From positions 930,001 to 994,000 of the forward strand of contig BLAA01000001.1 of assembly GCA_017312345.1 (NCBI GenBank): a DNA stretch of 64,000 nucleotides, written 5' to 3'. The notes under the pieces are model-generated. The model saw only the letters and a list, made by a program, of their open reading frames with translations, was not told the DNA's origin and searched no databases. Position numbers and translations under genes: made by a program. This DNA comes from Candidatus Denitrolinea symbiosum. Lineage in GTDB: Bacteria > Chloroflexota > Anaerolineae > Anaerolineales > Villigracilaceae. This document shows, piece after piece, positions 44,071 to 51,713 of this stretch (positions are counted from its first letter, which is position 1; the number at the start of each line of letters is the position of its first letter).

Positions 44071-44250
44071 ATGACTGGCACAGTCCGCGATCCCGTTTGC
44101 GGCATGGATATTGACCCCGCCACTGCCGCAGGTACCTCCGAGTATAAAGGACAGACCTATTACTTCTGCTCACTTGGCTGCAAGAAATCCTTCGACAAGG
44201 ACCCTGAGAAATACCTTGCCAAGCCCGACGAACACGCCCACCACCATTAG
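44071..44250 (+). CDS. YHS-domain protein (59 residues)
   Basis: A single YHS domain: [17 protein letters not shown], then YKGQTYYFCSLGCKKSF, ending in a His-rich tail (DEHAHHH). YHS domains bind metal, in particular copper, through the cysteines and are found at the ends of copper ATPases. The protein is a stand-alone version of the N-terminal domain of the ATPase encoded 240 bases downstream, and may act as a small copper carrier. The ATG follows AAGGAGA. Confidence 0.85.
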   Translation: MTGTVRDPVCGMDIDPATAAGTSEYKGQTYYFCSLGCKKSFDKDPEKYLAKPDEHAHHH

Positions 44251-44287
44251 TGGATTCCCTTTCCCCTTGGGCGAGGGGCAAGTGAAG

Positions 44288-44317
44288 AAAATGGCTTATC
44301 CGACGATAAGCCATTTT
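44288..44317. terminator. Perfect 13-bp inverted repeat containing two operator halves
   Basis: AAAATGGCTTATC pairs with GATAAGCCATTTT around CGAC. It can end the YHS gene transcript (TTTT at the 3' side), but each arm is also a left half of the island dyad, one for each strand. Confidence 0.6.
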
Positions 44318-44348
44318 GCTTATATCGAATCAGGCAGGAAACCGCTCG
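44306..44348 (+). promoter_or_regulatory. Island dyad before copA1, perfect palindrome
   Basis: ATAAGC-CATTTT-GCTTAT (44306-44323) is the only fully symmetrical copy. GCTCG at 44344 is 26 bases after the right half begins, two more than at most other sites. Confidence 0.65.
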
Positions 44349-44390
44349 CACGCGTTGTCAAAGCGGCATACACTACAAGTCATCTCAAAA

Positions 44391-44473
44391 TGTCATGCTG
44401 AGCAGAGCGAAGCATCTCAACTGCGCCATATCTGAGACTCTTCGGTCGCGGGAACCGCTCCCTCAGAGTGACA
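44391..44473. repeat. Dispersed inverted-repeat element, TGTCATGCTGAG type
   Basis: The ends TGTCATGCTGAG and CTCAGAGTGACA are near-complementary, as are the inner GCGAAGCATCTCA and TGAGACTCTTCGG. This is a short (83-base) palindromic element of a type common in intergenic DNA of environmental bacteria. It fills most of the leader of copA1. Confidence 0.65.
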
Positions 44474-44486
44474 AGGTAGGTGAACT

Positions 44487-47135
44487 ATGACTGTCCGAGA
44501 TCCAGTTTGTGGAATGGAAATCGACTCCCAGAATGCGTTTGCCAAACGCGAACACATGGGACAGACATTCTACTTTTGCTCCCAATCCTGCGTCGAAAAC
44601 TTCGACGCGGATCCGCATCGCTACGCCTCGGTGGTTCCGTCAGCGACAACGGGCATCGCGGCGGATACAAGCGGACCGCTTCGCATCGCCCTCCCCGTAG
44701 GCGGACTCCAAAAATATGGCGGACCCGCGCTGGAAGGCGCGCTTCGCGCATTATCCGGTGTGAGCAAGGTGACTGCCAACGCGAAGGAGAGCCGCGTTTT
44801 TGTGGAATACGATCCGTCGTGGGTCAGTGTGGCAGATCTATTGGATGCGGTGCGCGGCGCGGGCTTCAATGTGAGCGGTCAGACCCTGCGCCTGAAGGTC
44901 AGCGGTTTGTACTGCGCCGAGTGTGTGGCGAGGATCGAAGATGCGGTCAAGGCTGTGCCCGGCGTGCTGGATGCGACCATGAACGCCGCGACCAACGAAG
45001 TGAAGGTCGAGTATTCGCCCATTATCGGCGACTTGGGTCAACTCACGAAAGCGGTTGAAAACGCGGGTCCCTACAAAGCCACGCGCGCCGCGGAAGCCTC
45101 CGAACCCGAAATGGACAAGGAGGCGGAAGCCACCGAACGGGAATACCGCTCGCTCATGCGCAAGTGGTGGTTTGGAGCGGCAGTCGGGGCTCCCACCATG
45201 ATCCTGTCTTTTCCGTGGCTGTTTCCGGTGTTGCGCGACTGGTTTCCGCGTGAAAGCCCGCAGCTTATTTACTTGTGGTATGCGATGGGCGTTGCCAGTC
45301 TGGCGGTGCTGATCTATTCCGGCAATCAGTTCTTCACGGGCGCCTGGGATGCCCTCAAACACCGCTCGGCAAACATGCACACCCTCATTGCGCTGGGCAC
45401 CGGCGTCGCCTGGCTGTACTCCACAGTTGCGTTGCTGTTCCCGCAGATCTTCCCCGAAGGAGGCTTCACCGAGGTGTACTACGATGTGACCGTGGTGGTC
45501 ACAGCCCTGGTCGTGCTCGGTCTGGCGATGGAACTCAAAGCCAAAGGACGCACGTCGGAAGCCATCAAGAAACTCATCGGTTTGCAAGCCAAAACTGCGC
45601 GCGTCGTGCGCGATGGACAGGAGGTGGATATTCCGGTTGAAGAAGTATTGGTCAACGATATTGTGGTCGTGCGCCCCGGCGAGAAGATTCCGGTGGATGG
45701 TGATGTGATCGAAGGACAATCGGCTGTTGACGAATCCATGATCACGGGTGAATCGCTTCCTGTCTCGAAGAAAGTGGGCGATGAGGTCATCGGCGCGACA
45801 ATCAACAAGACCGGCTCGTTCAAGTTCCGCGCCACGAAAGTGGGCAAGGATACGGCGCTCTCGAACATCATCCGTCTTGTGCAGGACGCGCAGGGCAGCA
45901 AGGTTCCGATCCAGCGCATCGTGGATCAGGTGTCGGCGTACTTCACACCCTCAGTCATGATCCTGGCGACCATCGGCTTCGTGATCTGGTATGACTTTGG
46001 TCCCAGCCCGGCACTGACCTATGCTCTTATCGTGGCGGTGACAACGCTCATCATCGCCTGCCCGTGCGCGCTTGGCATGGCAACGCCCATGAGCCTGACG
46101 ACCGGCATCGGTCTGGGGGCGCAGAACGGCATCCTCATCCGCTCCGGCGACGCGCTGCAAGCTGCCGAAAAATTGAACGCCATCATCCTCGACAAGACCG
46201 GGACCATCACCGTCGGCAAGCCGTCGCTCACAGACGTAGTGCTGGCTTTAGGTCAGAATGAGGCGGATGTTCTGCGTCTGGCAGCCTCCGTGGAGAGATC
46301 GTCCGAGCATCCGCTGGCGCTGGCGATTGTCGAGGGCGCACAGGCGCGCGGCATCAAGTTAAGCAATGTCGAAACGTTCGATGCCATTCCTGGTCACGGC
46401 GTCTCCGCCACCGTCGAGGGGCGGCGCGTGCTGATCGGCAATCTCAAACTGATGAACCGCGAAGGGATCGCACTTGGCGATCTGGAAGAGAAATCGAAAG
46501 CACTGGCTGACGATGGCAAAACACCAATGTATGTGGCGCTCGACAACAAAGCCGCGGGCATCATTGCCGTGGCTGACACGGTCAAGGAAGATTCAAAGAC
46601 CGCCATTGCCGCGCTGAAGAAGATGGGGCAGGAAGTGGTGATGATCACCGGCGATAACGAGCGCACTGCCAATGCCATTGCGCGTCAGGTGGGTGTGGAT
46701 CGCGTGATGGCGGAGGTCCTACCGCAGGATAAAGCCTTCAACGTTCAGAAACTGCAGCTCGAAGGCAAGAAGGTGGCGATGGTTGGCGATGGTATCAACG
46801 ACGCGCCCGCGCTTGCCCAGGCTGACATCGGCATGGCGATTGGCACCGGTACGGACGTAGCCATCGAAGCCTCGGATATAACGCTGATCAAAGGCAGTTT
46901 GATGGGCGTCGTGACAGCCATTCAATTGAGCCGCGCCACGATGCGGAACGTGTATCAGAACCTGGTGGGTGCGTTCATCTACAACACGGCAGGTCTGCCC
47001 ATTGCGCTGGGCGCGCTATACCCGTTCTTTGGAATTTTGCTCTCGCCGCTTCTCGCGGCGCTGGCGATGTCGTTCAGCAGTGTGACGGTCATCGGCAACG
47101 CCAACCGGCTCAAGAAATGGAAACCGGCAAGCTAA
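44487..47135 (+). CDS. copA: Copper-exporting P1B-type ATPase with YHS and HMA domains
   Basis: 882 residues. Order: YHS domain (1-50, [11 protein letters not shown] and [12 protein letters not shown]), an HMA-like domain without cysteines (about 68-130), a second HMA domain with C-A-E-C ([12 protein letters not shown]), then the ATPase core: TGES, the membrane CPC ([11 protein letters not shown]), DKTGT with the phosphorylated aspartate, SSEHPLA with the nucleotide-binding HP, and [16 protein letters not shown]. It pumps Cu(I) or Ag(I) out of the cytoplasm. The ATG follows AAGGTAGGTG. It is one of two copper ATPases of the island. Confidence 0.95.
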   Translation: MTVRDPVCGMEIDSQNAFAKREHMGQTFYFCSQSCVENFDADPHRYASVVPSATTGIAADTSGPLRIALPVGGLQKYGGPALEGALRALSGVSKVTANAKESRVFVEYDPSWVSVADLLDAVRGAGFNVSGQTLRLKVSGLYCAECVARIEDAVKAVPGVLDATMNAATNEVKVEYSPIIGDLGQLTKAVENAGPYKATRAAEASEPEMDKEAEATEREYRSLMRKWWFGAAVGAPTMILSFPWLFPVLRDWFPRESPQLIYLWYAMGVASLAVLIYSGNQFFTGAWDALKHRSANMHTLIALGTGVAWLYSTVALLFPQIFPEGGFTEVYYDVTVVVTALVVLGLAMELKAKGRTSEAIKKLIGLQAKTARVVRDGQEVDIPVEEVLVNDIVVVRPGEKIPVDGDVIEGQSAVDESMITGESLPVSKKVGDEVIGATINKTGSFKFRATKVGKDTALSNIIRLVQDAQGSKVPIQRIVDQVSAYFTPSVMILATIGFVIWYDFGPSPALTYALIVAVTTLIIACPCALGMATPMSLTTGIGLGAQNGILIRSGDALQAAEKLNAIILDKTGTITVGKPSLTDVVLALGQNEADVLRLAASVERSSEHPLALAIVEGAQARGIKLSNVETFDAIPGHGVSATVEGRRVLIGNLKLMNREGIALGDLEEKSKALADDGKTPMYVALDNKAAGIIAVADTVKEDSKTAIAALKKMGQEVVMITGDNERTANAIARQVGVDRVMAEVLPQDKAFNVQKLQLEGKKVAMVGDGINDAPALAQADIGMAIGTGTDVAIEASDITLIKGSLMGVVTAIQLSRATMRNVYQNLVGAFIYNTAGLPIALGALYPFFGILLSPLLAALAMSFSSVTVIGNANRLKKWKPAS

Positions 47136-47140
47136 AGTTA

Positions 47141-47191
47141 GAAGGATGAAGGATGAAAAATGAAGTGAAAATTCTTTCATCCCTCATCCTT
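47141..47191. terminator. Long imperfect hairpin of GGATGAA words after copA1
   Basis: An 18-bp stem with one mismatch forms from GAAGGATGAAGGATGAAA (47141-47158) and TTTCATCCCTCATCCTTC (47174-47191). It can act as a terminator. The following ATTTCGACTTCGCTCAATG resembles a dispersed-repeat word. Confidence 0.55.
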
Positions 47192-47241
47192 CATCATTTC
47201 GACTTCGCTCAATGCAAGCTTTCATCCTTTGGAGATTTACT

Positions 47242-47619
47242 ATGACCCCCGATAAAATTTTCGTCACGCTTGGCGGACTGGCAGCCATCGCCTTCATCGT
47301 CTGGTTCTTCTGGATGGTGAAGAAGCCCGGCGTAAAGGCTGCCTTATCCAGCAGCGGATACCAGGAACTGATGGTGCTTGTCAAGGGCGGATACACCCCG
47401 GATGTGATCGTGGTGGAAAAGGGCAAGCCGGTGCGGCTGAATTTTGTCCGCGCAGAATCCGCCTCCTGCTCCGAGATGGTGATGATCCCGGACTTCAACA
47501 AGAGCGCGAAACTCCCCGAAGGTGAGACTGTTCCCGTTGAATTCATGGCCGACAAGGCTGGCGAATTCGAGTTCCAGTGCCAGATGGGTATGTTACGCGG
47601 CAAGTTGATCGTTGAGTAG
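47242..47619 (+). CDS. Membrane-anchored cupredoxin-like protein
   Basis: 125 residues. One N-terminal membrane segment (about 8-26) is followed by a cupredoxin_1-type domain: VLVKGGYTPDVIVVEKGKPV, C76 in ESASCSEMV, and C113-Q-M115-G-M117 (EFQCQMGMLRG) near the end. A classical type 1 site would use His, Cys, His and Met; here Cys and Met dominate, which suits Cu(I) binding. It lies after copA1 and before another YHS protein, so copper transfer between them is plausible. Confidence 0.8.
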   Translation: MTPDKIFVTLGGLAAIAFIVWFFWMVKKPGVKAALSSSGYQELMVLVKGGYTPDVIVVEKGKPVRLNFVRAESASCSEMVMIPDFNKSAKLPEGETVPVEFMADKAGEFEFQCQMGMLRGKLIVE

Positions 47620-47633
47620 GTAAAATCACGAAA

Positions 47634-47855
47634 ATGGGAAAACCAATAGTGCCTGAGACTACTGCCACTCCATCGCCCGAATATAGAACTGTTTGCGGAG
47701 GCAAACTGAAGGACCCGACGAACTATCCCAGCGCCATGCACCGCGGCGAGCGGATCTATTTCTGCACCCGCGCCTGCCTGCGCGTTTTTGAGCAGGATCC
47801 TGATCTGTTCATGTCAGGGGAGATCGATCATCCAATCCATGAAGAGGACGAGTAA
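47634..47855 (+). CDS. YHS-like small protein
   Basis: 73 residues. A shortened YHS pattern is visible: YRTVCGGKLKDPTNYPSAM, then GERIYFCTRACLRVFEQDP, and an acidic-His tail (DHPIHEEDE). The usual CGM is CGG. It is the third YHS module of the island. It starts 14 bases after the cupredoxin gene without a strong ribosome binding site, so it probably depends on coupling. Confidence 0.75.
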   Translation: MGKPIVPETTATPSPEYRTVCGGKLKDPTNYPSAMHRGERIYFCTRACLRVFEQDPDLFMSGEIDHPIHEEDE

Positions 47856-47921
47856 TGTCCTGGTTGTTGAAATGAAAGTCTCTTTCTCAGGCTCTGGTCA
47901 ACTCCAGAGCCTGACCGCTTA

Positions 47922-47962
47922 ATAAGCAAAAAAGCCTACCCTGGAATGCGATAAACGGCGCT
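47922..47962 (+). promoter_or_regulatory. Island dyad before the small membrane protein/Lgt-like operon
   Basis: ATAAGC-AAAAAA-GCCTAC (47922-47939) with GCGCT at 47958, exactly 24 bases after GCCTA begins. The next ATG is 60 bases further on. Confidence 0.7.
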
Positions 47963-48021
47963 TCATGCTTCTTGGTCCAAGGTCATAGAATCAGGCAGAG
48001 TTTAAATTCCAAGGAGTATCC

Positions 48022-48219
48022 ATGTTGAAGAGATTTGCGCTCCACTTTGACGATATGGCGCTTGCATTCCTTATTTGGCTGTGTACCCTTCCATTGATAG
48101 GTCTGCTCGTTATTCCTTTCTTTGGGTTGAAGGTCGGCCTGATCGTGGCTGTGGTCTTGTTCATCGCAGTAATGGTCGTCTGCTGGGGCGTCTGCACCTG
48201 GAAAATATTCAAATCGTGA
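48022..48219 (+). CDS. Small two-segment membrane protein
   Basis: 65 residues with two hydrophobic segments (about 13-33 and 37-56) and a single Cys pair separated by CWGVC in the second. No family recognised. The ATG follows CAAGGAGT. It is the first gene of a run with Lgt-like, HMA, cupredoxin and DsbD-like genes and follows an island dyad. Confidence 0.65.
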   Translation: MLKRFALHFDDMALAFLIWLCTLPLIGLLVIPFFGLKVGLIVAVVLFIAVMVVCWGVCTWKIFKS

Positions 48220-48232
48220 GGTTCCAAATCGA

Positions 48233-49018
48233 ATGATCACAATCTCCATTGATCCGATCATTTTCAATATTGGTCACTTTGCTGTGCGCTGGTACAGCCT
48301 GATTCTCCTGATCGCCATCGGGATCGGCATCTGGCTGACAGCCCGCGAGGCGGAACGAAGAGGTTTCAAGAAGGATGACATATACGATGCCGCCATTTGG
48401 ATTATCGTCGGCGGTTTACTTGGGGCGCGGCTTTTTCATGTTCTTGATCACTGGTCGCATGAGTACGCGGCGGATCCCATCCGCGCCCTGTACATTTGGG
48501 AAGGCGGGCTGGCGATCTGGGGCGCGCTCATTGGCGGGTTGATCACTGGCGCTCTGGTCGCCTGGCGGCGCGGCTGGCGTTTTCCAAAATTGCTGGATGC
48601 CGCGGCTCCGGGTTTGGTGCTGGCACAGGCGATCGGGCGCATCGCATGTGTGATCACGGGCGATGCGATGGGCAAGCCGACGGACGGTCCGTTCGGTTTT
48701 GCATACACCAATCCAAATGTGATGGTGCCGCAGTTGGGCGTGTACTATACGCCCATGCCCGTCTATGAACTCGTGATCAATCTTGGAATTTTCGTCGTTC
48801 TCTGGGGACTACGTAAGCGCATCGGACCCGACGGGAGGCTGTTCCTTGTCTATTTGACCCTGTACAGCCTTGAGCGTTTCTTCCTGGCATTCACCAGTTC
48901 GTATCGCATCATAGCCTTTGGGCTGACGCAATCACAGATCGTGGCGATATTTGGATTGGTCATCAGCCTGATTTTCCTGGCGCTCATACCGCGCAAACTA
49001 AACAAACAATCAATGTAA
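48233..49018 (+). CDS. lgt: Prolipoprotein diacylglyceryl transferase-like protein
   Basis: 261 residues with about seven membrane segments. The Lgt fold is clear from FAVRWYSLILLIAIGIGIWL, GGLLGARLFHVLDHW, IWEGGLAIWGALIGG and GPDGRLFLVYLTLYSLERF. The central signature, usually GRxGNFxNxE, is here GRIACVITGDAMG, and HPTQLYE is YTPMPVYE, so this is a divergent member. The enzyme transfers diacylglycerol to the lipobox cysteine of lipoproteins; the island encodes at least five lipoproteins. It could be a second, specialised copy. Confidence 0.82.
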   Translation: MITISIDPIIFNIGHFAVRWYSLILLIAIGIGIWLTAREAERRGFKKDDIYDAAIWIIVGGLLGARLFHVLDHWSHEYAADPIRALYIWEGGLAIWGALIGGLITGALVAWRRGWRFPKLLDAAAPGLVLAQAIGRIACVITGDAMGKPTDGPFGFAYTNPNVMVPQLGVYYTPMPVYELVINLGIFVVLWGLRKRIGPDGRLFLVYLTLYSLERFFLAFTSSYRIIAFGLTQSQIVAIFGLVISLIFLALIPRKLNKQSM

Positions 49019-49028
49019 GGAGAAAAAG

Positions 49029-49331
49029 ATGGACGAAAATTGTTACATCGAACCGATCTACAAAAACGCAGTAAGCAACGAAGAATTGCGCAAAGCCGAC
49101 AGCGCCCTGCTGGCGATCTGGGGAATGGGTTGCCCGAACTGCGCCACGCGCGTCCGCAACAGCCTGCTTTCGCTGGAAGGCGTCTATGGCGTGGACGTGT
49201 ACCTCAATATGGCGATGGCAGAAGTAAGTTATGACGGCAGGAAAATCACCGCGCAGGGTCTGGTCGAAGCGGTAGCCCGCGCGGGCAACGATGGACGCCA
49301 CGAATATCGGGCGCAACTGATTGCCACATGA
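49029..49331 (+). CDS. HMA-domain metal-binding protein
   Basis: 100 residues. A short N-terminal extension (MDENCYIEPIYKN) precedes a heavy-metal-associated domain with the copper motif GMGCPNCATRVRNSLLSLEG and the typical VYLNMAMAEVSYDG. Such proteins bind Cu(I) through the CxxC and hand it to ATPases. The C-terminal helix ends DGRHEYRAQLIAT. Both copper ATPases encoded in the island carry compatible HMA domains. Confidence 0.88.
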   Translation: MDENCYIEPIYKNAVSNEELRKADSALLAIWGMGCPNCATRVRNSLLSLEGVYGVDVYLNMAMAEVSYDGRKITAQGLVEAVARAGNDGRHEYRAQLIAT

Positions 49332-49361
49332 ATTCCGAACTCTTTCAAAAAGGATGAACAT

Positions 49362-49820
49362 ATGAAAAAATCTGCCCGTGCAATTCGCAAAGAAGCGCGT
49401 CTCAGAAAACAGCGCATACGCTCGACGATCTTCGCTGTGATCGTCGTCGGCGTATTGGGGCTGGCAGGCTATTTCATCAAGGAAGCCTTCTTCCGTCCGC
49501 CGCCCGAACCGATGGCTGGAAACGTGATTGACGTGGAAGCCTCCATGAGCGGATTCGACAAGACCGAGATTCGCGTCAAGGTCGGCGAACCTGTCACTCT
49601 TCGTTTGACCAGTCTGGATAACGAGTATCACACCGATGGCGGCGGAAAGCATCAATGGGCGGTGGATGAACTGGGCGTAAACGTCATTGCCCAGCCTTTG
49701 AGTTCCAATTACACCACCTTTACGCCCGATAAAGCAGGCACGTACACGTTCTACTGCGACATCTGTTGCGGCGGGAAAGCCAACCCGACCATGAATGGTC
49801 AGATCATCGTCGAGGGATAA
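49362..49820 (+). CDS. Anchored cupredoxin with a CuA-like cysteine loop
   Basis: 152 residues: basic N terminus, one membrane segment (22-38), then a cupredoxin domain. Candidate ligands are H90 and H97 (NEYHTDGGGKHQW) and the loop Y-C132-D-I-C135-C136-G-G ending at M144. The C-x3-C spacing equals that of the CuA loop of cytochrome oxidase subunit II, but the loop histidine is absent and an extra cysteine is inserted. It may hold a modified binuclear or a Cu(I) thiolate site. The gene is directly followed by a DsbD-like gene that could keep these cysteines reduced. Confidence 0.8.
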   Translation: MKKSARAIRKEARLRKQRIRSTIFAVIVVGVLGLAGYFIKEAFFRPPPEPMAGNVIDVEASMSGFDKTEIRVKVGEPVTLRLTSLDNEYHTDGGGKHQWAVDELGVNVIAQPLSSNYTTFTPDKAGTYTFYCDICCGGKANPTMNGQIIVEG

Positions 49821-49821
49821 T

Positions 49822-50646
49822 ATGGCAGTCACTTCACCGCTTCGCCGCATCGTTATTCTTTCCACGCTGGCTGTAGTGGCTTTGGGCGCAATTGCATTGA
49901 CGGGATGGTGGCATCCCAACGCGCCTGCCGAAGCCATGCAGATGTACCTGCCCAAAATCACCCTGCCTACAGTCATCGCCGCCGCCGCGGTGGACGGCAT
50001 CAATCCGTGCGCGTTCACTGTCCTGCTTCTCTTCATCACAGCCATGCTCGCAACCATGCAGGGGAGCGCGCAGAGTGTCAATGCCATTCGGGCGCGCTTG
50101 CTGGGTCAGGGCGGTATTTATATCGCCGCCATCTTTTTGACTTATCTTGCGCTGGGCGTCGGACTGCTCAAGACGCTGGACTTCTTCACGCGCCAGCATC
50201 TCCCTGCCAGGATCGGCGCGCTGGCTGCCATCCTGTTTGGATTGTGGATGCTCAAGGACTTCTTCCTCCCCGACCTGGGCTGGCGTTTGCAAGCCCCGCC
50301 CCAGGTCGGAATGATGGCACGGGAGATGGCGAAAAAAGCCACCGTCCCGGCTTTGATCGTGGGCGGCTTTCTGATCGGTCTATGCACGGTCCCGTGCAGC
50401 GGCGCGGTCTATCTCGGTGTGTTGAGTCTGCTTGCGCTTCAGCCTTCGGCTCTGCTTGGATATGGTTATCTCGTCCTGTATAACGTGATCTTCGTCCTGC
50501 CGCTGGTCGTGATCCTCATCGCCGCTTCCGCCCGCCCAACCTTGAATCGACTTGCACACTGGAACCTGCATCACAAGGAATGGGTGCGGCTGGCGCTCGG
50601 CGGAGGCGTAGTCGTGATGGGACTCTTGATCCTGGCAACGGTTTGA
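49822..50646 (+). CDS. DsbD/CcdA-like membrane protein
   Basis: 274 residues with about seven hydrophobic segments. Two cysteine motifs occupy the positions of the CcdA/DsbD pair: VDGINPCAFTVLLLF in the first core segment and GLCTVPCSGAVYLGVL in the fourth. It should move electrons from cytoplasmic thioredoxin to proteins outside the membrane. Unlike the gene at 41.8 kb it has the normal segment order. The ATG is one base after the cupredoxin stop, behind GAGGG, so the two are tightly coupled. Confidence 0.85.
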   Translation: MAVTSPLRRIVILSTLAVVALGAIALTGWWHPNAPAEAMQMYLPKITLPTVIAAAAVDGINPCAFTVLLLFITAMLATMQGSAQSVNAIRARLLGQGGIYIAAIFLTYLALGVGLLKTLDFFTRQHLPARIGALAAILFGLWMLKDFFLPDLGWRLQAPPQVGMMAREMAKKATVPALIVGGFLIGLCTVPCSGAVYLGVLSLLALQPSALLGYGYLVLYNVIFVLPLVVILIAASARPTLNRLAHWNLHHKEWVRLALGGGVVVMGLLILATV

Positions 50647-50650
50647 AAAC

Positions 50651-50715
50651 CTTTATCAATCTTCACGAGACCTTTCGCTCGCCTTTATCGCTCCTTTACG
50701 TGCGGAGTTTATATT
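50651..50715 (+). promoter_or_regulatory. 11-bp direct-repeat array and -10 box before the 31-residue peptide
   Basis: Units at 50661 (CTTCA), 50672 (CTTTC), 50683 (CTTTA) and 50694 (CTTTA) are 11 bases apart; another CTTTA at 50651 is one base out of phase. TATATT at 50710-50715 lies at offset +5 of the next step (50705), as in the other arrays. Confidence 0.7.
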
Positions 50716-50750
50716 GAAATCAAGATAAAACACGAAAGGAGTCAAATCTC

Positions 50751-50846
50751 ATGATGGGCTTCGGATTTCTCTTCATGCTTGCTTTGTTTGCTCTGCCGAT
50801 CCTTCTCGTCGTCGTGCTGGTGAGCAAACTCGGCGCAAACAAATAA
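50751..50846 (+). CDS. 31-residue single-span membrane peptide
   Basis: ATG at 50751 behind AAAGGAG opens a 31-codon frame: a Gly/Phe start (MMGFGF), then one continuous hydrophobic span rich in Leu, Ala and Val, and a polar end (SKLGANK). It has its own promoter with an 11-bp repeat array and its own terminator, so expression as an independent unit is likely. Peptides of this form often modulate membrane kinases or transporters. No family is known to me. Confidence 0.7.
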   Translation: MMGFGFLFMLALFALPILLVVVLVSKLGANK

Positions 50847-50872
50847 CAATCGAACGTTCTTCCTCTCCCGCA

Positions 50873-50900
50873 GGGCTGACCTTTTTGGTCAGCCCTTTTT
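50873..50900 (+). terminator. Intrinsic terminator of the small peptide gene
   Basis: GGGCTGACC (50873-50881), a TTTTT loop and GGTCAGCCC (50887-50895) are followed by TTTTT. Confidence 0.92.
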
Positions 50901-50932
50901 CATTCCAGTGAGAACGCAAATCACATCGCGCG

Positions 50933-50973
50933 ATAAGCGAAAATGCCTACCGTTCAATGAGGGATTTGGCGCT
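50933..50973 (+). promoter_or_regulatory. Island dyad before the CsoR-like/copA2 operon
   Basis: ATAAGC-GAAAAT-GCCTAC (50933-50950) with GCGCT at 50969, again at +24. The box continues as GCGCTATG, which may include the -10. Confidence 0.75.
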
Positions 50974-51019
50974 ATGCCCCGGCATTCTGCGCCAATATAC
51001 TAACCTCAACAGGATTCAA

Positions 51020-51415
51020 ATGAGCGCTCTCATTCCGTTTTTAGTTCTCGATCAAACCAGCGATCAGGTACAAGTGTGGGTCAAGCAGAGGCTGGCAGGC
51101 GCCGGCTTCCGCGTCGTGCAAACGTTCGATTTGCAGGATGCCCGCCTGGCTCACCCCGAATGTCCCTGCCCGCATCACGGAACGGAGAACTGCACCTGCC
51201 AGATGGTTGTTCTGCTTGTGTATCGCAAGCAGCGCGAGCCTGCCACGTTGGTGATCCATGGTCAGGATGGCAAAACTTGGATTTCGATCGCGGGATCAAC
51301 GGGACGAGGCGCCACCCAGCATACGGAGACAGCCATCCGACGCGCCCTCATCCCTCGCCTCACCAATATTCCCGCTCCCGTCGAGACGGTATATGACGCC
51401 CGATCCACACTCTGA
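51020..51415 (+). CDS. Hypothetical soluble protein with Cys/His cluster
   Basis: 131 residues, not recognised. A segment with C-P-C-P-H-H and C-T-C (HPECPCPHHGTENCTCQM) has five closely spaced thiols and two histidines, an evident metal-binding patch, flanked by alpha/beta structure (VWVKQRLAGAGFRVVQTFD, VVLLVYRKQREPATLVIHG). It is the first gene of the operon with the CsoR-like regulator and copper ATPase. The ATG at 51020 follows AGGA; an upstream ATG at 50957 lies within the promoter. A cytoplasmic copper buffer is a reasonable guess. Confidence 0.7.
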   Translation: MSALIPFLVLDQTSDQVQVWVKQRLAGAGFRVVQTFDLQDARLAHPECPCPHHGTENCTCQMVVLLVYRKQREPATLVIHGQDGKTWISIAGSTGRGATQHTETAIRRALIPRLTNIPAPVETVYDARSTL

Positions 51416-51713
51416 AATCATCCGGCGGCTGCGCTGTGCGGCAGGGCACCTGAACGCCGTGGTCGAAATGACCGAGAGCGGTAAGCCCAGTGAGCAAATG
51501 TTGCACCAACTCGATGCTGTACAAGGTGCATTGCGCGCCGCGATGAACAGGATGATTGCCAGCGAGGTTCAAGCCAGTGAGGCGATCATCTTGAACAGCC
51601 CCTCGTCCAAGGAGAGGGTCGTCGAGTTGAAACGGCTTCAATCCCTGTACACGAATTTCGTACATCGCTTCCATCACCAAAATGAGGTTTCCCATGACCG
51701 AAATACTTTCTGA
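51393..51713 (+). CDS. CsoR-family (DUF156) protein lacking the metal cysteines
   Basis: 106 residues, all helical, overlapping both neighbours. The fold follows CsoR/Frm[43 protein letters not shown]. The CsoR copper site uses a Cys in helix 2 and His and Cys at the end of the following helix. Here the first position is within KPSEQML (Ser in place of Cys) and the later ones are in IASEVQAS, so none of the ligands remains; the only cysteine, C15, is elsewhere. It may sense something else or use another site. Its position before a copper ATPase still suggests control of copper genes. Confidence 0.78.
   Translation: MTPDPHSEIIRRLRCAAGHLNAVVEMTESGKPSEQMLHQLDAVQGALRAAMNRMIASEVQASEAIILNSPSSKERVVELKRLQSLYTNFVHRFHHQNEVSHDRNTF

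Noticed and set aside
48233-49018. Origin of replication or integration sites near the island
   Set aside because: No DnaA-box cluster, tRNA gene, integrase or flanking direct repeats were seen around 34 kb or elsewhere, so the island cannot be called an integrative element.
50957-51019. ATG at 50957 as start of the Cys/His-patch protein
   Set aside because: It lies between the dyad and its GCGCT box, in the promoter; ATG 51020 has AGGA at the right distance.
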